From the NCBI RefSeq assembly GCF_030682515.1, contig NZ_JAUXOD010000051.1, forward strand, positions 186,001-250,000: a stretch of DNA of 64,000 bases. Reading direction: 5' to 3'. The stretch comes from Hoeflea sp. Its GTDB lineage: Bacteria > Pseudomonadota > Alphaproteobacteria > Rhizobiales > Rhizobiaceae. A program made the position numbers and the translations under genes. Below the pieces are notes generated by a model that was not told the origin of the DNA, ran no database searches, and saw nothing but the letters and a program-made list of their open reading frames with translations. Positions within the stretch are counted from its first letter, which is position 1. Every line of letters begins with the position of its first letter. This document shows positions 51,881 through 61,748 of the stretch, piece by piece.

Positions 51881-52129
51881 CTAGGACGCGGATTGGCTGT
51901 CGTCGTGCGGATTGAGCATCCGGTGCATGTGAACGATGAAATAGCGCATATGGGCATTGTCGACGGTCATTTGCGCCTTGGATTTCCAAGCCTGGTGGGC
52001 CGACGCATAGTCGGGAAAAATCCCGACGATGTCGAGCGCATCGAGATCCCGGAAGTCCATCGAATCGAGGCTCCTGAGTTCGCCGCCAAACACGAGGTGC
52101 AGAAGTTGTTTCTTTTCGCCATCGGCCAT
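51881..52129 (-). CDS. DUF4170 small protein
   Basis: 82 residues: LLHLVFGGELRSLDSMDFRDLDALDIVGIFPDYASAHQAWKSKAQMTVDNAHMRYFIVHMHRML. This matches the DUF4170 family, found in alphaproteobacteria beside the DUF374 and waaA genes. Cytoplasmic, no known activity. It is 20 bases before the DUF374 gene and 66 bases after the phosphatase gene on the same strand. Confidence 0.84.
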   Translation of the reverse strand: MADGEKKQLLHLVFGGELRSLDSMDFRDLDALDIVGIFPDYASAHQAWKSKAQMTVDNAHMRYFIVHMHRMLNPHDDSQSAS

Positions 52130-52195
52130 GGTGTCGCTCCACGAATAAACGGTGCCGCCAATCTCAGCGCGGTTTGCGGCAAATCCCGAAAAAGG

Positions 52196-53002
52196 TCAAT
52201 GCCCGTCGGACGGCTGCAACAGCGCCAGCAATCCCGGCACCTGCGCGTGCGATGCCGCCAGCAAAAGCCCGCGCGAGGGATCGGGGTCATTGTAGGCCAT
52301 GCGCATCCCGGCCGCGTCGACAAGGATGTGTCCGGTTTCGGCCAGCATCACGTCGGCGGCGGCAAGGTCCCATTCGCTGGACCTCGGCCTGATGAAGACA
52401 CCGTCGAGGCTGCCGCGCGCCACCGCCGCGACCCTGAGTGCAAGCGACGGGCCTCCGGGGACCTTCTCGAGGCCTGCCCCGGCGCCGGGCCGCATGCCTG
52501 CTTCGACCATGTCCGGAACCGCCACCCGCAGGGGCGTGTCCGCGGCCTGGCCATCGCCGGGCTTCAGGCGAACCTCGTTGCGGAACGCGCCGCCGCCGGT
52601 GCGGGCATGCCAGACCTCGCCGCGCGCCGGCGCCGCCAGCACCCCGGCCACGGGCTTGCCGTCCTCCACCAGGCCGATGCTCACGCACCAGTCCGGCCGC
52701 CCCGAGACATAGGCGCGGGTGCCGTCGATCGGATCGATGATGAAGACACGGCTGTGGGAGAGCCGCTTGTCGGTGTCCTCAAGTTCCTCGGACAGCCAGC
52801 CATAGTCCGGCCTGGCCCCGAGCAGCATAGCATAGAGCAGGCGGTCGATGGCGATGTCGGCTTCCGACACCGGCGATCGCCCCTCGTTCTTGTACCAGAC
52901 CTCGGGATCCTTGCGGAAATGCGCCATGGCGATATCAGCCGCCAGGCGCGATGCCTCGAGCATCAGCGCGAGGTCGTCGGCAAAGGGCTCAGTCGCCTGC
53001 AA
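52196..53002 (-). CDS. Inositol monophosphatase-family phosphatase, CysQ-like
   Basis: 268 residues. The metal-dependent sugar phosphatase motifs are present: WLSEELED, DPIDGTRAYVSG and EWDLAAADVML. CysQ-type enzymes remove the 3' phosphate from PAP or the 1-phosphate of inositol; the DGTRAYV variant fits the CysQ side. The start is a TTG (53002); a stop codon lies just 6 bases upstream in frame, so no earlier start is possible, and the first internal ATG would cost 13 residues. The start lies inside the end of pmbA (14-base overlap), suggesting coupling. Confidence 0.87.
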   Translation of the reverse strand: MQATEPFADDLALMLEASRLAADIAMAHFRKDPEVWYKNEGRSPVSEADIAIDRLLYAMLLGARPDYGWLSEELEDTDKRLSHSRVFIIDPIDGTRAYVSGRPDWCVSIGLVEDGKPVAGVLAAPARGEVWHARTGGGAFRNEVRLKPGDGQAADTPLRVAVPDMVEAGMRPGAGAGLEKVPGGPSLALRVAAVARGSLDGVFIRPRSSEWDLAAADVMLAETGHILVDAAGMRMAYNDPDPSRGLLLAASHAQVPGLLALLQPSDGH

Positions 53003-54332
53003 GCGTCATGCCTTCGACGGCAATGGTGGGCGCCGCGATTGAATATTTCCGGTCGATGTCGTCGGCAAGGATCATGCGCTTGAACATGTCCTTGAGATTG
53101 GAGGCGATGGTCACCTCGGACACCGGGAAGGAGATTTCGCCGTTCTCGATCCAGAAACCGGAGGCGCCGCGGCTGTACTCCCCGGTCACCTGGTTGACGC
53201 CCTGGCCGATCAGTTCGGTCACGTAGAAGCCGGTGCCGATCGAGGCGATCAGGTCCTTGGGCGTCTCAAGGCCCGGATTGACGATGACATTGGTCGACGA
53301 GGGCGAGACGCCGCCGCCACGGCTTGCGCGGCCGTTGCTTGCAAGTCCCAGTTCGCGGCCCACGGCGGTGGTCAGGTACCATTGCTGCAGGACCCCGTCC
53401 TCGACCATGGTCAGAGGGCCGACCGAGACACCTTCGCCATCGAAGGGCCGTGAGGCGGAGCCGCGGCGGACGAAGGGATCGTCGACGAGCGTCAGCCCGT
53501 CGATGGCGATCTTCTTGCCCATCATGTCCTTGAGAAAGCTGGTCTTGCGGGCAACGGCGGCGCCGTTGATGGCGGAGACCAGATGGCCGATCAGGCCGCG
53601 CGCGGCGCGCGGGTCAAAGACCACGGTGATATTCGAGCCGGTCTTGACCTTGCGCGGATTGACCCTGGCCGCGGCGCGCTCGCCGGCGCTGCGGCCGATC
53701 AGTTCAGCGTCATCGAGATCGGCGAAGAAGACGCGGCTGTCAAAGTCGTAATCGCGCTCCATCTTGACGCCCTGGCCGGCGATGACGCTGACCGAACGCG
53801 AAAACCCGGACCGCTCGAAGGCGCCAGAGAAACCATGGGACGTGGCCAGCACCATGCCGAACAGGCCCGCACCGGCCCCGGCGCCGATGGAACTGGCGAC
53901 GCCCGGCACCGCGAGCGCAGCCGCCTCGGCCGCGCTTGCAGCCTCGATCAGGCTTTCGGCCGGCGGCTCGGTCGGGTCGAAAAGGTCGAGATCGGGCCAA
54001 GTGCCGGCGAGCATTTCGGCATCGGCCAGGCAGGCATGCGGATCTTCGGGAGAGACGCGCGCCATGGCGACAGCGCGCTGGGCAAGGGCCGCTTCATCGG
54101 CGCCCTGGCCGGCCTGGACCACGGCCACTTTCTGGCCGACGAACACCCTGAGGCTGAAGTCATCCGATTCGGAGGATTCGGTGTTTTCGACCTGTCCGTT
54201 GCGGACGGAGGCCGACCGGGACCGGCGGCGGACCACCAGCGCATCGGCCTGATCGGCGCCGGCCGCGCGGGCACGCCCGATGAGGCGTTCCGCCGTCGCC
54301 AACAAGCCTTCGGATTGTCTGGATTCGCTCAT
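52989..54332 (-). CDS. pmbA: TldD/PmbA-family metalloprotease subunit
   Basis: 447 residues. PmbA features: the N-terminal SVRNGQVENTESSESDDFSLRVFVGQKVAVV, the central NPRKVKTGSNITVVFDPRAARGLIGHL, and the C-terminal IGTGFYVTELIGQGVNQVTGEYSRGASGFWIENG. PmbA works with TldD, which carries the zinc site, to degrade unfolded peptides such as antitoxin CcdA and to process microcins. No tldD is in the window. It heads the minus-strand block down to lpxK. Confidence 0.92.
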   Translation of the reverse strand: MSESRQSEGLLATAERLIGRARAAGADQADALVVRRRSRSASVRNGQVENTESSESDDFSLRVFVGQKVAVVQAGQGADEAALAQRAVAMARVSPEDPHACLADAEMLAGTWPDLDLFDPTEPPAESLIEAASAAEAAALAVPGVASSIGAGAGAGLFGMVLATSHGFSGAFERSGFSRSVSVIAGQGVKMERDYDFDSRVFFADLDDAELIGRSAGERAAARVNPRKVKTGSNITVVFDPRAARGLIGHLVSAINGAAVARKTSFLKDMMGKKIAIDGLTLVDDPFVRRGSASRPFDGEGVSVGPLTMVEDGVLQQWYLTTAVGRELGLASNGRASRGGGVSPSSTNVIVNPGLETPKDLIASIGTGFYVTELIGQGVNQVTGEYSRGASGFWIENGEISFPVSEVTIASNLKDMFKRMILADDIDRKYSIAAPTIAVEGMTLAGD

Positions 54333-54434
54333 GTTTTTTGGCCTTTCGCTTGGCTCTCATGTATTGTCCCGGCGGTCAAGCATCAAGTCCAACGTGTGCA
54401 GAACGGACCGATCGCCGGAAAAGGAGCGTTTTGA

Positions 54435-56252
54435 ATGGCCGCAGCCGAAACCAGCCTTTACACCGAAGGTCTGATCCTGTTGTGCGGAGCGATCATCGCG
54501 GCTCCCCTGTTCAAGAAACTAGGACTGGGAACGGTTCTCGGCTACCTCGCCGCCGGCATCGTGATCGGACCGCTGCTGCGCTTCATCACCGATGGCGAGG
54601 AGATCCTGCATTTTGCCGAGCTCGGCGTGGTTCTGCTGCTGTTCATCATCGGGCTCGAGCTCAAGCCCTCGCGGCTGTGGCAGATGCGAAGAGACATTTT
54701 CGGGCTCGGACTGACACAGGTGATGGTCTCCGCGCTGGTCATTCTGGCGGCGACCGTGACACTGGGCGGGCAGACCTGGGCGGCGGCGGTCATCATCGGC
54801 TTCGGGCTGGCGCTGTCCTCGACGGCCTTCGGCGTCCAGATCCTCGATGAACGCGGCGATCTCAACACGCACTACGGGCAGCAGTCGTTCTCGATCCTGC
54901 TGTTCCAGGATCTCGCCATCGTGCCGATCCTGGCGCTGGTGCCGCTGGTTGCCCCGGTGACCGCGGACAGCGGCGGCTCGCTCATCACCGACATCGCCAT
55001 CACCATCGGCGCCATCGCAGCCCTTCTCGCCATTGGCCGGTATCTGCTCAATCCGATGTTCCAGCTGATCGCAGAGGCCGGCGCGAAGGAGGCGATGATT
55101 GCCGCAGCGCTGTTCGTGGTGCTGGCCTCGGGCATGCTGATGCAGGTCGCCGGACTGTCGATGGCGCTCGGCGCCTTCATCGCCGGCGTCATGCTGGCGG
55201 AATCCTCCTACCGGCACGAGCTTGAAGCCGACATCGAGCCGTTCCGCGGCATTCTGCTCGGACTGTTCTTCATGGCGGTGGGCCTGTCCGTGGATCTTTC
55301 GGTGATCGCGGACAATATCCTGCTCATCGCCATTGCCGTGCCGTTGCTGATGATCATCAAGTCGGGCGTGATCTATGCCGCCTGCCGCGTCTTCCGATCA
55401 AGCCACAACGACAGTGTCCAGATTGCCGGATTGTTGCCGCAGGGCGGGGAATTCGGCTTCGTCATTTTCAGCGCGGCGGCCGCAGCGGGTGTTTTCAGCC
55501 CGGCGACAGCGTCGCTGCTGGTGGCGATCGTCACCCTTTCGATGGCGCTGACGCCGCTGGCCGCCGTGCTCGCCAGGCGCCTGATGCGCCAGGCCGATCA
55601 CGAGCAGATGGACGAGGACTTCGCGGGCGCTGGCTCGGATGTGCTGATGATCGGCTTCTCGCGCTTCGGGCAGATCGCCTCTCAGATCCTGCTCGCCGGC
55701 GGATCGGACGTGACCATCATCGAGAATTCCGCGGAGCGGATCCGTTCGGCATCGAAATTCGGCTTCAAGATCTATTTCGGCGACGGCACCCGTAAGGATG
55801 TGCTGATCGCCGCGGGCATCAAGCGCGCCAAGATCGTCGCCGTCTGCACCCAGAAGATGGAGGTCACCGACAGGATCGTCGACCTGATCCAGGCGGAGTT
55901 CCCCACGGTGCGCATCTTCGCGCGCGCCTATGACCGGACCCACACATTGTCGCTGCGCGCCCGGGATGTGGAGTACGAACTGCGCGAAACCTTCGAATCC
56001 GGGCTGGTGTTCGGCCGCAAGACGCTGGAAGCGCTGGGGACAACGGAGGACCTGGCGCTGGAGATCACCGACGACGTGCGCAAGCGCGACGAGGAGCGGC
56101 TGGCGCTGCAGGCGGTGGAGGGAATCCTGGCCGGCAGGGACAAGCTGATTACCCGCCCTGTCACGCCGGAACCGCTGATCACGCCCAAACGTGAATCCGA
56201 GCGACTGGACAAACCGGTCAAACCGGATATCTCCTTGTCCGATCCCGTTTGA
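54435..56252 (+). CDS. CPA2 monovalent cation:proton antiporter, KefB/KefC-like
   Basis: 605 residues. About 12 membrane helices (first LILLCGAIIAAPLFKKLGLGTVLGYLAAGIVIGP) include the CPA2 stretches ELGVVLLLFIIGLELKPSRLW and FFMAVGLSVDLS. From about residue 398 an RCK/TrkA-N nucleotide-binding domain follows (DVLMIGFSRFGQIASQILLAGG, FGDGTRKDVL). Probably exchanges K+ for H+; no KefF/KefG ancillary gene is near. aaggag precedes the ATG. A VOC gene starts just after its stop. Confidence 0.91.
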   Translation: MAAAETSLYTEGLILLCGAIIAAPLFKKLGLGTVLGYLAAGIVIGPLLRFITDGEEILHFAELGVVLLLFIIGLELKPSRLWQMRRDIFGLGLTQVMVSALVILAATVTLGGQTWAAAVIIGFGLALSSTAFGVQILDERGDLNTHYGQQSFSILLFQDLAIVPILALVPLVAPVTADSGGSLITDIAITIGAIAALLAIGRYLLNPMFQLIAEAGAKEAMIAAALFVVLASGMLMQVAGLSMALGAFIAGVMLAESSYRHELEADIEPFRGILLGLFFMAVGLSVDLSVIADNILLIAIAVPLLMIIKSGVIYAACRVFRSSHNDSVQIAGLLPQGGEFGFVIFSAAAAAGVFSPATASLLVAIVTLSMALTPLAAVLARRLMRQADHEQMDEDFAGAGSDVLMIGFSRFGQIASQILLAGGSDVTIIENSAERIRSASKFGFKIYFGDGTRKDVLIAAGIKRAKIVAVCTQKMEVTDRIVDLIQAEFPTVRIFARAYDRTHTLSLRARDVEYELRETFESGLVFGRKTLEALGTTEDLALEITDDVRKRDEERLALQAVEGILAGRDKLITRPVTPEPLITPKRESERLDKPVKPDISLSDPV

Positions 56253-56274
56253 GTGCCCCATGGAAGACACCCCT

Positions 56275-56694
56275 ATGACCACGCCGTTTCACCTCGCCTT
56301 CCCCATCCGCAGCATCGAGGAGACGCGCCATTTCTACGGCGACGTTCTGGGTTGCCCGATGGGGCGTTTCACCGACAGCTGGATAGACTTCGATCTGTTC
56401 GGCCACCAGATGTCGGGCCATGTCCGCCCCGATGTGGGCACAGGCGCCGCATCGGGCGTGGTCGACGGCCATGCGGTGCCGATCCCGCATTTTGGCGCCG
56501 TGCTCCAGATGGATGACTGGAAGGCGCTCGCGGCCCGGCTCGAAGCCACCGAGGGCATCGACTGGATCATGAAGCCGGCGCTGCGCTTTGAAGGCCAGCC
56601 TGGCGAACAGGCCACGCTTTTCATCCGCGATCCCTCCGGCAATGCGCTGGAATTCAAGGGATTTGCCAATCTGGGGCAGGTCTTCGCCTCGTGA
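56275..56694 (+). CDS. VOC (glyoxalase/bleomycin resistance) family protein
   Basis: 139 residues from ATG 56275 (MTTPFHLAFPIRSIEETRHFYGDVLGC), with ggaag as ribosome site; an in-frame ATG at 56260 is an alternative. The single-domain vicinal-oxygen-chelate pattern is clear: FHLAFP, HFGAVLQM, and the terminal FIRDPSGNALEFKGF, where the last glutamate is a usual metal ligand. Metal-dependent lyase, isomerase or dioxygenase, substrate unknown. It lies between the antiporter and MATE genes and overlaps the latter by four bases (GTGA). Confidence 0.86.
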   Translation: MTTPFHLAFPIRSIEETRHFYGDVLGCPMGRFTDSWIDFDLFGHQMSGHVRPDVGTGAASGVVDGHAVPIPHFGAVLQMDDWKALAARLEATEGIDWIMKPALRFEGQPGEQATLFIRDPSGNALEFKGFANLGQVFAS

Positions 56695-58154
56695 CGGCGC
56701 GTGCCCCCGAGGCACCCGGACCGGCCGCGGGTGACCGATCCCGGGGCGTGCCCGGGGTCTTTGTCACCGGCTCGACCATGAAGCATGTCGTGACCATGAC
56801 CGCGACCGGCTCCATCGGCCTGGTGGCGGTGTTCATCGTCGATGCGCTCAACCTGTTCTACATCTCGCTCCTGGGACAGCAGGAGCTGGCGGCCGCCATC
56901 GGCTATGCCGGCACGCTTTTGTTCTTCTCCACCTCGATCGCCATCGGCCTGTCGATCGCGGCAACGGCGCTGACGGCCCGCGCGCTCGGCCGGGGCGACC
57001 GCGGCGAGGCGCGCGAGATCGCCGGCGCGTCGATCGCCTACATGCTGATCCTGATGGTCGCGACCGTTGCCCTGGTCTATCCGTTCCTGGCGGATCTGGT
57101 GCAGATGATGGGGGCCCGGGGCCGCACGGCGGAACTCGCCACGGAAGTCATGCAGATCGTGCTGCCGTCCCTGCCCGTGCTCGGCACCGGCATGTGCCTG
57201 GCGGCCCTGCTGCGCGCCGTGGGCGACGCCAAGCGGGCGATGTATGTCACGCTCGGCGCGGGCGCGCTGACGGCCGTGCTGGACCCCATCTTCATCTTCG
57301 GCTTCGATCTCGGCATTCATGGCGCGGCGATTGCCACGGTGATCTCGCGGTTCGCGCTTGTGGGCATCGGTCTCCACGGGCTGATCCGGGTGCACAATCT
57401 CGTCGCCCTGCCTTCAAGGGCGGTGATCGCGCGGGAAATCCGGCCGTTCCTCGCCATCGGCCTGCCGGCGCTGATGACGCAGATCGCCACGCCGGTGGGC
57501 AACACCTTCGTGACCGCCACCATGGCCGAGCATGGCGACGCGGCGGTGGCCGGCTGGGCCGTGGTCGGGCGGCTGATCCCGGTTGCCTTCGGCGCCCTGT
57601 TCGCGCTGTCGGGCGCCATCGGCCCGATCCTCGGCCAGAACTACGGCGCCAGGCGCTATGACCGGCTGATGTCGACGATGCGCGACGCCCTGATTTTCAT
57701 CATGATCTACACGCTCGTCGCATGGGCCCTGCTGGCGCTGTTCCGCAACCAGATCGCCGACCTGTTCGGCGCCACGGGAGATGCGCGCGACGTGATCGTG
57801 TTCTTCTGCCTTTTCGTGGCGGGAAGCTTCCTGTTCAACGGCATGCTGTTTGTCGCCAATGCGGCGTTCAACAATCTGGGCTTTGCGCTCTATTCGACCG
57901 TGTTCAACTGGGGGCGCTCGACGCTCGGGGTGATTCCCTTCGTCTGGCTCGGATCGCACTGGTACGGGGCGCCGGGCGCGCTCGCCGGCTATGGCCTGGG
58001 CGCGGTGGTGTTCGGTCTTGTCTCAGTGATCGTCAGCTTCCGGGTGATTTCCAGGATCGGCGACCGGGACGGCGGCACGCCGGACGACACCGCAATCCAC
58101 ATCCCACCGGCGGGAAACTCGGCCTTCACCAGCGGCAAGGCCTCGACGCTCTGA
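56691..58154 (+). CDS. MATE-family multidrug efflux transporter
   Basis: 487 residues from GTG 56691 overlapping the VOC stop. Twelve hydrophobic segments in two halves; typical MATE stretches are LLGQQELAAAIGYAGTL, LRAVGDAKRAMYVTLGAGALTAVLDPIFIFGFDLGIHGAAIATV, and SGAIGPILGQNYGARRYDR. It exports cationic compounds in exchange for Na+ or H+. An N-terminal extension of about 30 residues rich in Pro and Gly precedes the first helix. The shared overlap with the VOC gene suggests a common transcript from the antiporter promoter. Confidence 0.91.
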   Translation: MTARAPEAPGPAAGDRSRGVPGVFVTGSTMKHVVTMTATGSIGLVAVFIVDALNLFYISLLGQQELAAAIGYAGTLLFFSTSIAIGLSIAATALTARALGRGDRGEAREIAGASIAYMLILMVATVALVYPFLADLVQMMGARGRTAELATEVMQIVLPSLPVLGTGMCLAALLRAVGDAKRAMYVTLGAGALTAVLDPIFIFGFDLGIHGAAIATVISRFALVGIGLHGLIRVHNLVALPSRAVIAREIRPFLAIGLPALMTQIATPVGNTFVTATMAEHGDAAVAGWAVVGRLIPVAFGALFALSGAIGPILGQNYGARRYDRLMSTMRDALIFIMIYTLVAWALLALFRNQIADLFGATGDARDVIVFFCLFVAGSFLFNGMLFVANAAFNNLGFALYSTVFNWGRSTLGVIPFVWLGSHWYGAPGALAGYGLGAVVFGLVSVIVSFRVISRIGDRDGGTPDDTAIHIPPAGNSAFTSGKASTL

Positions 58155-58210
58155 AGCATCGCGCATGCTTGCGGATGCGCAAAGGCCGCTTTAGAGCTTT
58201 CAATTCATAT

Positions 58211-59095
58211 TCAGGCCATGTTGTGAAAGGCGAAGGCGGCATCGAGGTCACGCTTGAGCTGCTCGGCCACACCCTTGGAATCGTTGAGGATCTCCTTGGC
58301 CTTGAGGAAATCGAGAACCCGGTACTGGTGCACCTCGGGCCTCAGGAGAATGTGCGGCGGATAGGCCTGCCGTTTCATCTCGATGATCGACTGCATCATC
58401 AGCTGGCTGGCGCCAAACATCATGTCGATGCTTGACGGCGCCTGGCCCGGCGTTCCCGCCGGCAGGCCAACGACGTCGACGCCGATGATGATGTCGGCCA
58501 GGCCGCTCAGCTTGTCGAAGGGAACCGGATTGAAGATGCCGCCATCGACCATGATCCGGTCGCCGATCACGACCGGGCGGAACACGGCCGGGATCGCGGC
58601 CGAGGCGGCGATGGCGGGGCGCAGATCGCCCTTGTCGCACACCACTTCGCAATGGCCGTAGTAGTCGGTGACCATGATCTTGGTCGGAATCTTCAACTCC
58701 TCGAAGGTCCGGGCGACGGTGGCGGGCAGGAACGCCTCCAGGATGCGCTCGACATTGAACTGGCCAAGCCGGAGCCCGTTTTCCATGGCGTCCTTGACGC
58801 CCAGGGGACGGGCGGCCTTCCAGATCCGGCCGATCGCGGTGGCAGGCTTTCCGATCGTCGCCAGCGTATGGTCGCGGATTTCCTTCCCGGTCAGGCCCGA
58901 GGCCATCGCCGCGCCCATGATCGCGCCGATGGAGGACCCCGAGATCACCACGGGGCGAATGCCCATGGCGTCGAGCGTCTCGATGATGTGGATATGGGCG
59001 ACACCACGGGCGCCGCCTCCACCGAAGGCCACGGCAATGGTGGGGCTGGATGACCTGACCTCGACAGCCGGAATGCTGATATCAACTTTACCCAT
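58211..59095 (-). CDS. Patatin-like phospholipase (RssA-like)
   Basis: 294 residues from ATG 59095 ([13 protein letters not shown]); the track's 348-aa start lies inside rsmD. The patatin fold motifs are all present: the oxyanion-hole GGGGARG (25-31), nucleophile Ser55 in GSSIG, and the Asp184 of VDGG. Acyl hydrolase on phospholipids or lysophospholipids, probably cytoplasmic, as no signal peptide is seen. The start overlaps the rsmD stop by 8 bases, so the two are translationally coupled. It is convergent with the MATE gene. Confidence 0.89.
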   Translation of the reverse strand: MGKVDISIPAVEVRSSSPTIAVAFGGGGARGVAHIHIIETLDAMGIRPVVISGSSIGAIMGAAMASGLTGKEIRDHTLATIGKPATAIGRIWKAARPLGVKDAMENGLRLGQFNVERILEAFLPATVARTFEELKIPTKIMVTDYYGHCEVVCDKGDLRPAIAASAAIPAVFRPVVIGDRIMVDGGIFNPVPFDKLSGLADIIIGVDVVGLPAGTPGQAPSSIDMMFGASQLMMQSIIEMKRQAYPPHILLRPEVHQYRVLDFLKAKEILNDSKGVAEQLKRDLDAAFAFHNMA

Positions 59096-59708
59096 TGTCG
59101 CTGCTGCCTTCAGTGGTGTTTTCGGCGAGATTGAGCTCGGGCGACGACGCCGCAGCAGTATACCGGAAAAAGCGCATGACCGTGTCTCCAAATGCGCGTT
59201 CATCCAGCAGGCTGAATTCCGCGCCGGGTTCGGGCCGGGCTGCGGCCTCTTCCTCAAGCACGATCACCGCGTTCGGGGCTAGCCAACCGCCCCTTGCAGC
59301 CGACGCCAGCGCTTTTTCGCCCAGACCCTGGCCATAGGGCGGATCGGCGAAGACCAGGTCGAACTGTCCCATCGTCCCGGACGGCCCAAGCTTTGTGGCG
59401 TCGCGGCGAAACAGCCGCGCCCGGCCCTGCAGCCCGAAGCTCTCGATGTTCTTCTGGATGATCCCGCGGCCTTCGACGCCGCTTTCGACGAACAGCGCCG
59501 ACCGGCAGCCGCGCGACAGGGCTTCGAGCCCCAGCGCCCCGGTGCCCGCGAACAGATCGAGCGCGCGGGTGGCATCAAGCGCCTCGGGGTAGCCGTGGCT
59601 CAGGATGTTGAACAGACTCTCGCGGCTCCGGTCGGTGGTGGGCCGGATCGCCTGGGTCTTCGGCGCGGCAAGGCTCCTGCCGCGAAATTCACCGCCGACG
59701 ATCCGCAC
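59088..59708 (-). CDS. rsmD: 16S rRNA (guanine966-N2)-methyltransferase
   Basis: 206 residues beginning at GTG 59708 (read [17 protein letters not shown], the usual RsmD start). The methyltransferase motif I is [19 protein letters not shown] and the N2-methylation motif is ADPPYG. It methylates G966 of 16S rRNA in assembled 30S subunits. The 498-aa track ORF adds 292 residues that are an off-frame reading of the repeat tail of the upstream pseudouridine synthase gene. The true start overlaps that gene's stop by 20 bases. A 20-residue C-terminal tail ([13 protein letters not shown]) is an extra. Confidence 0.93.
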   Translation of the reverse strand: MRIVGGEFRGRSLAAPKTQAIRPTTDRSRESLFNILSHGYPEALDATRALDLFAGTGALGLEALSRGCRSALFVESGVEGRGIIQKNIESFGLQGRARLFRRDATKLGPSGTMGQFDLVFADPPYGQGLGEKALASAARGGWLAPNAVIVLEEEAAARPEPGAEFSLLDERAFGDTVMRFFRYTAAASSPELNLAENTTEGSSDNG

Positions 59709-61551
59709 CTGGTCCGCGTCCCTTCCCGGTATCCGGCTTGCCGCCGCGGTTCTCACCGGCGGGCTTTCCAGATGGCTTGCCGAAACTCTTGCCCGGTCCC
59801 TTCGCAGGGCCGCCGAACGGCTTGCCGCCACGGCTTTCGCCCGCGGGCTTTCCCGAAGGCTTGCCGTAGGATTTGCCCGGACCCTTGGCGGGACCGTCGA
59901 AGGACCTGCCGCCGCGGTCATCGCCCGAGGGCCGTCCTGCAGGCTTGCCGTAGGTCTTGCCCGGCGCCTTCGCAGGACCATCGAATGACCTGCCGCCGCG
60001 GTCATCGCCCGAGGGCCGTCCCGCCGGCTTGCCGTAGGTCTTGCCCGGCGCCTTCGCAGGACCATCGAATGACCTGGCGCCACGGTCTTCGCCCGCGGGT
60101 CTTCCTGCAGGCTTGCCGTAGGACTTGCCCGGACCCTTCGCGGGACCGTCGAAGGACCGGCCGCCCGGTTTCTTGAAATCCCGGGGGGGCCTGGCCTCGT
60201 CCGTGTCGCCGGCCGGGCGCGGCTTGGCCCGGTCCTTGGGGAAGCTTCCGCGGCGGGTTTCGGCGCGCGGGTCGGCGCGGCCGGGCTTGCGTTCGGATCT
60301 TTCGCCGCCGCGCTCCGCCTCGGCCTTCTTGGCGTCGGCCACCGGGCGCGCTCCCGGCGCCATCCAGACATTGGTGGCACGGCTGCGCTGGACAAAGCTG
60401 CGCTTGGCGAGCTTTGCACCCGGTTCCTCGTTACGGCCGCCGCCCGGCTTGTCAGGCCTTGGGGCGCCGAAAGGCTTCCGCTCGCCCTTGTCGCGATCAG
60501 GCCTGTCGCGGTCGGGCGCGCGATCCCGGTCGCGGCCAAAAATCTTGCCCTCCCGTGCGGGGCCATCCCGCGATGGTCCATCACGCGATGGCCGTCCGGG
60601 CTTGGTGTCCATGCGGGCGCGGGCGCGCTCGGTCTTTTCCGAACTGGAGATCCACTCGCGCTGCGCCGGCTTGGCCGCAGGTTTCGGCTTGGCGTCCGGC
60701 TTGGGCGGAGGCAGATGCTCGCTCAGCGGCGCATCGAAATTGGCACCCGATTCCTCGATCATGCGTTCGCCCAGCTGTTCGCGCAGGATCCGGCTCTTGA
60801 TCTCGAAAACCTCGCCCTCGCGAATGTCGCCCAGCTGGAACGGTCCGAAGGAGATGCGGATCAGGCGGTTGACGTCGAGGCCGAGCGCGCCCAGCACATT
60901 CTTGATCTCGCGATTCTTGCCTTCGCGCAGGCCCATGGTGATCCAGACATTGTGGCCCTGCTTGCGGTCGAGCGTCGCCTCGATGGCGCCGTAGAGCACG
61001 CCCTCGACCGCGATGCCGTCCTTGAGTTCGTCAAGCCTGGCCTGATCGATGTCGCCATAGGCGCGCACGCGGTAGCGCCGGAGCCAGCCGGTCTGGGGAA
61101 GTTCCAGCGTTCGCGCCAGGCCGCCGTCATTGGTGAGAAGCAACAGGCCCTCGGTGTTGATGTCGAGACGGCCGACGGTCATGACGCGCGGCAGATGCTT
61201 GGGCAGCTTGTCGAAGACGGTGTCGCGGCCTTCCGGATCCTTGTTGGTGGTCACCAGGCCCGCCGGCTTGTGATAGACCCACAGCCGCGTGCGCTCGATG
61301 CCGCCGATCTCCTCGCCATCGACCTCGATCCGGTCGCTGAGCGACACCACGACGGCCGGCGTGTCGAGGATCTTGCCATTGACCTTGATCCGGCCCTCGG
61401 CGACCATGCGCTCGACGTCGCGGCGCGAGGCGACGCCCGCGCGCGCCAGGACCTTGGCGATGCGTCCGCTGTCCGCGGTAGCCTCGGCCGTTGCCGGCAC
61501 CTCCTTGGCGGATTGCGGTTTGGCGCGTTTGGGCTTGTCTTGTTCTGTCAT
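59689..61551 (-). CDS. rluB: Pseudouridine synthase, RluB-like, with long basic repeat tail
   Basis: 620 residues. An S4 domain (about 32-80, [25 protein letters not shown]) and the RsuA/RluB catalytic domain with the active-site aspartate in [18 protein letters not shown] occupy the first 280 residues. The rest, about 340 residues, is disordered and rich in Lys, Arg, Gly and Pro, ending in a 28-residue tandem repeat. E. coli RluB has only a short basic tail, so this is an extreme case. The tail probably binds rRNA or pre-ribosomes. It overlaps rsmD by 20 bases; both modify rRNA. Confidence 0.9.
   Translation of the reverse strand: MTEQDKPKRAKPQSAKEVPATAEATADSGRIAKVLARAGVASRRDVERMVAEGRIKVNGKILDTPAVVVSLSDRIEVDGEEIGGIERTRLWVYHKPAGLVTTNKDPEGRDTVFDKLPKHLPRVMTVGRLDINTEGLLLLTNDGGLARTLELPQTGWLRRYRVRAYGDIDQARLDELKDGIAVEGVLYGAIEATLDRKQGHNVWITMGLREGKNREIKNVLGALGLDVNRLIRISFGPFQLGDIREGEVFEIKSRILREQLGERMIEESGANFDAPLSEHLPPPKPDAKPKPAAKPAQREWISSSEKTERARARMDTKPGRPSRDGPSRDGPAREGKIFGRDRDRAPDRDRPDRDKGERKPFGAPRPDKPGGGRNEEPGAKLAKRSFVQRSRATNVWMAPGARPVADAKKAEAERGGERSERKPGRADPRAETRRGSFPKDRAKPRPAGDTDEARPPRDFKKPGGRSFDGPAKGPGKSYGKPAGRPAGEDRGARSFDGPAKAPGKTYGKPAGRPSGDDRGGRSFDGPAKAPGKTYGKPAGRPSGDDRGGRSFDGPAKGPGKSYGKPSGKPAGESRGGKPFGGPAKGPGKSFGKPSGKPAGENRGGKPDTGKGRGPGADRRR
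59735..60160 (-). repeat. 84-bp tandem repeat in the rluB tail (about five copies)
   Basis: The same 84-bp unit recurs in register, for example gacctgccgccgcggtcatc at about 59,984 again 84 bases from its neighbour copy. It encodes 28-residue units of the form RSFDGPAK(A/G)PGK(T/S)YGKP followed by (A/S)G(R/K)P(A/S)G(D/E)-RGG. The two central copies are almost identical, the outer ones diverged, which suggests recent slippage-type duplication. Confidence 0.85.
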
Positions 61552-61748
61552 TTGCTGTTTGCCTGCCTTGACAGCGGAAGCCGCGTTGTCTTCTGACGCG
61601 CTATGGTCGCTGATACGTTCGGTTTGCGCAGAGGCCTTGCTTCAGATTTTTCAGGTCTGTCGGGGTATGCGGTTGAATGGCTGTCTATCAGGTTGGACGG
61701 GCCGGGTTAAGAGGTTTCATCGGTGGTCAACATCAGCGCGGTTTTTTC

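Noticed and set aside
58161-58180. gcgcat/atgcgc dyad between MATE and patatin genes as terminator
   Set aside because: Only 6 bp of stem and no T run next to it on either strand.
59735-60160. CRISPR-like array
   Set aside because: The repeats are contiguous 84-bp units without unique spacers, in frame with the rluB coding sequence.
59088-60584. 498-aa ORF as a repeat-rich fusion to RsmD
   Set aside because: The first 292 residues are an off-frame translation of the rluB repeat tail; RsmD begins at its usual [10 protein letters not shown] start.
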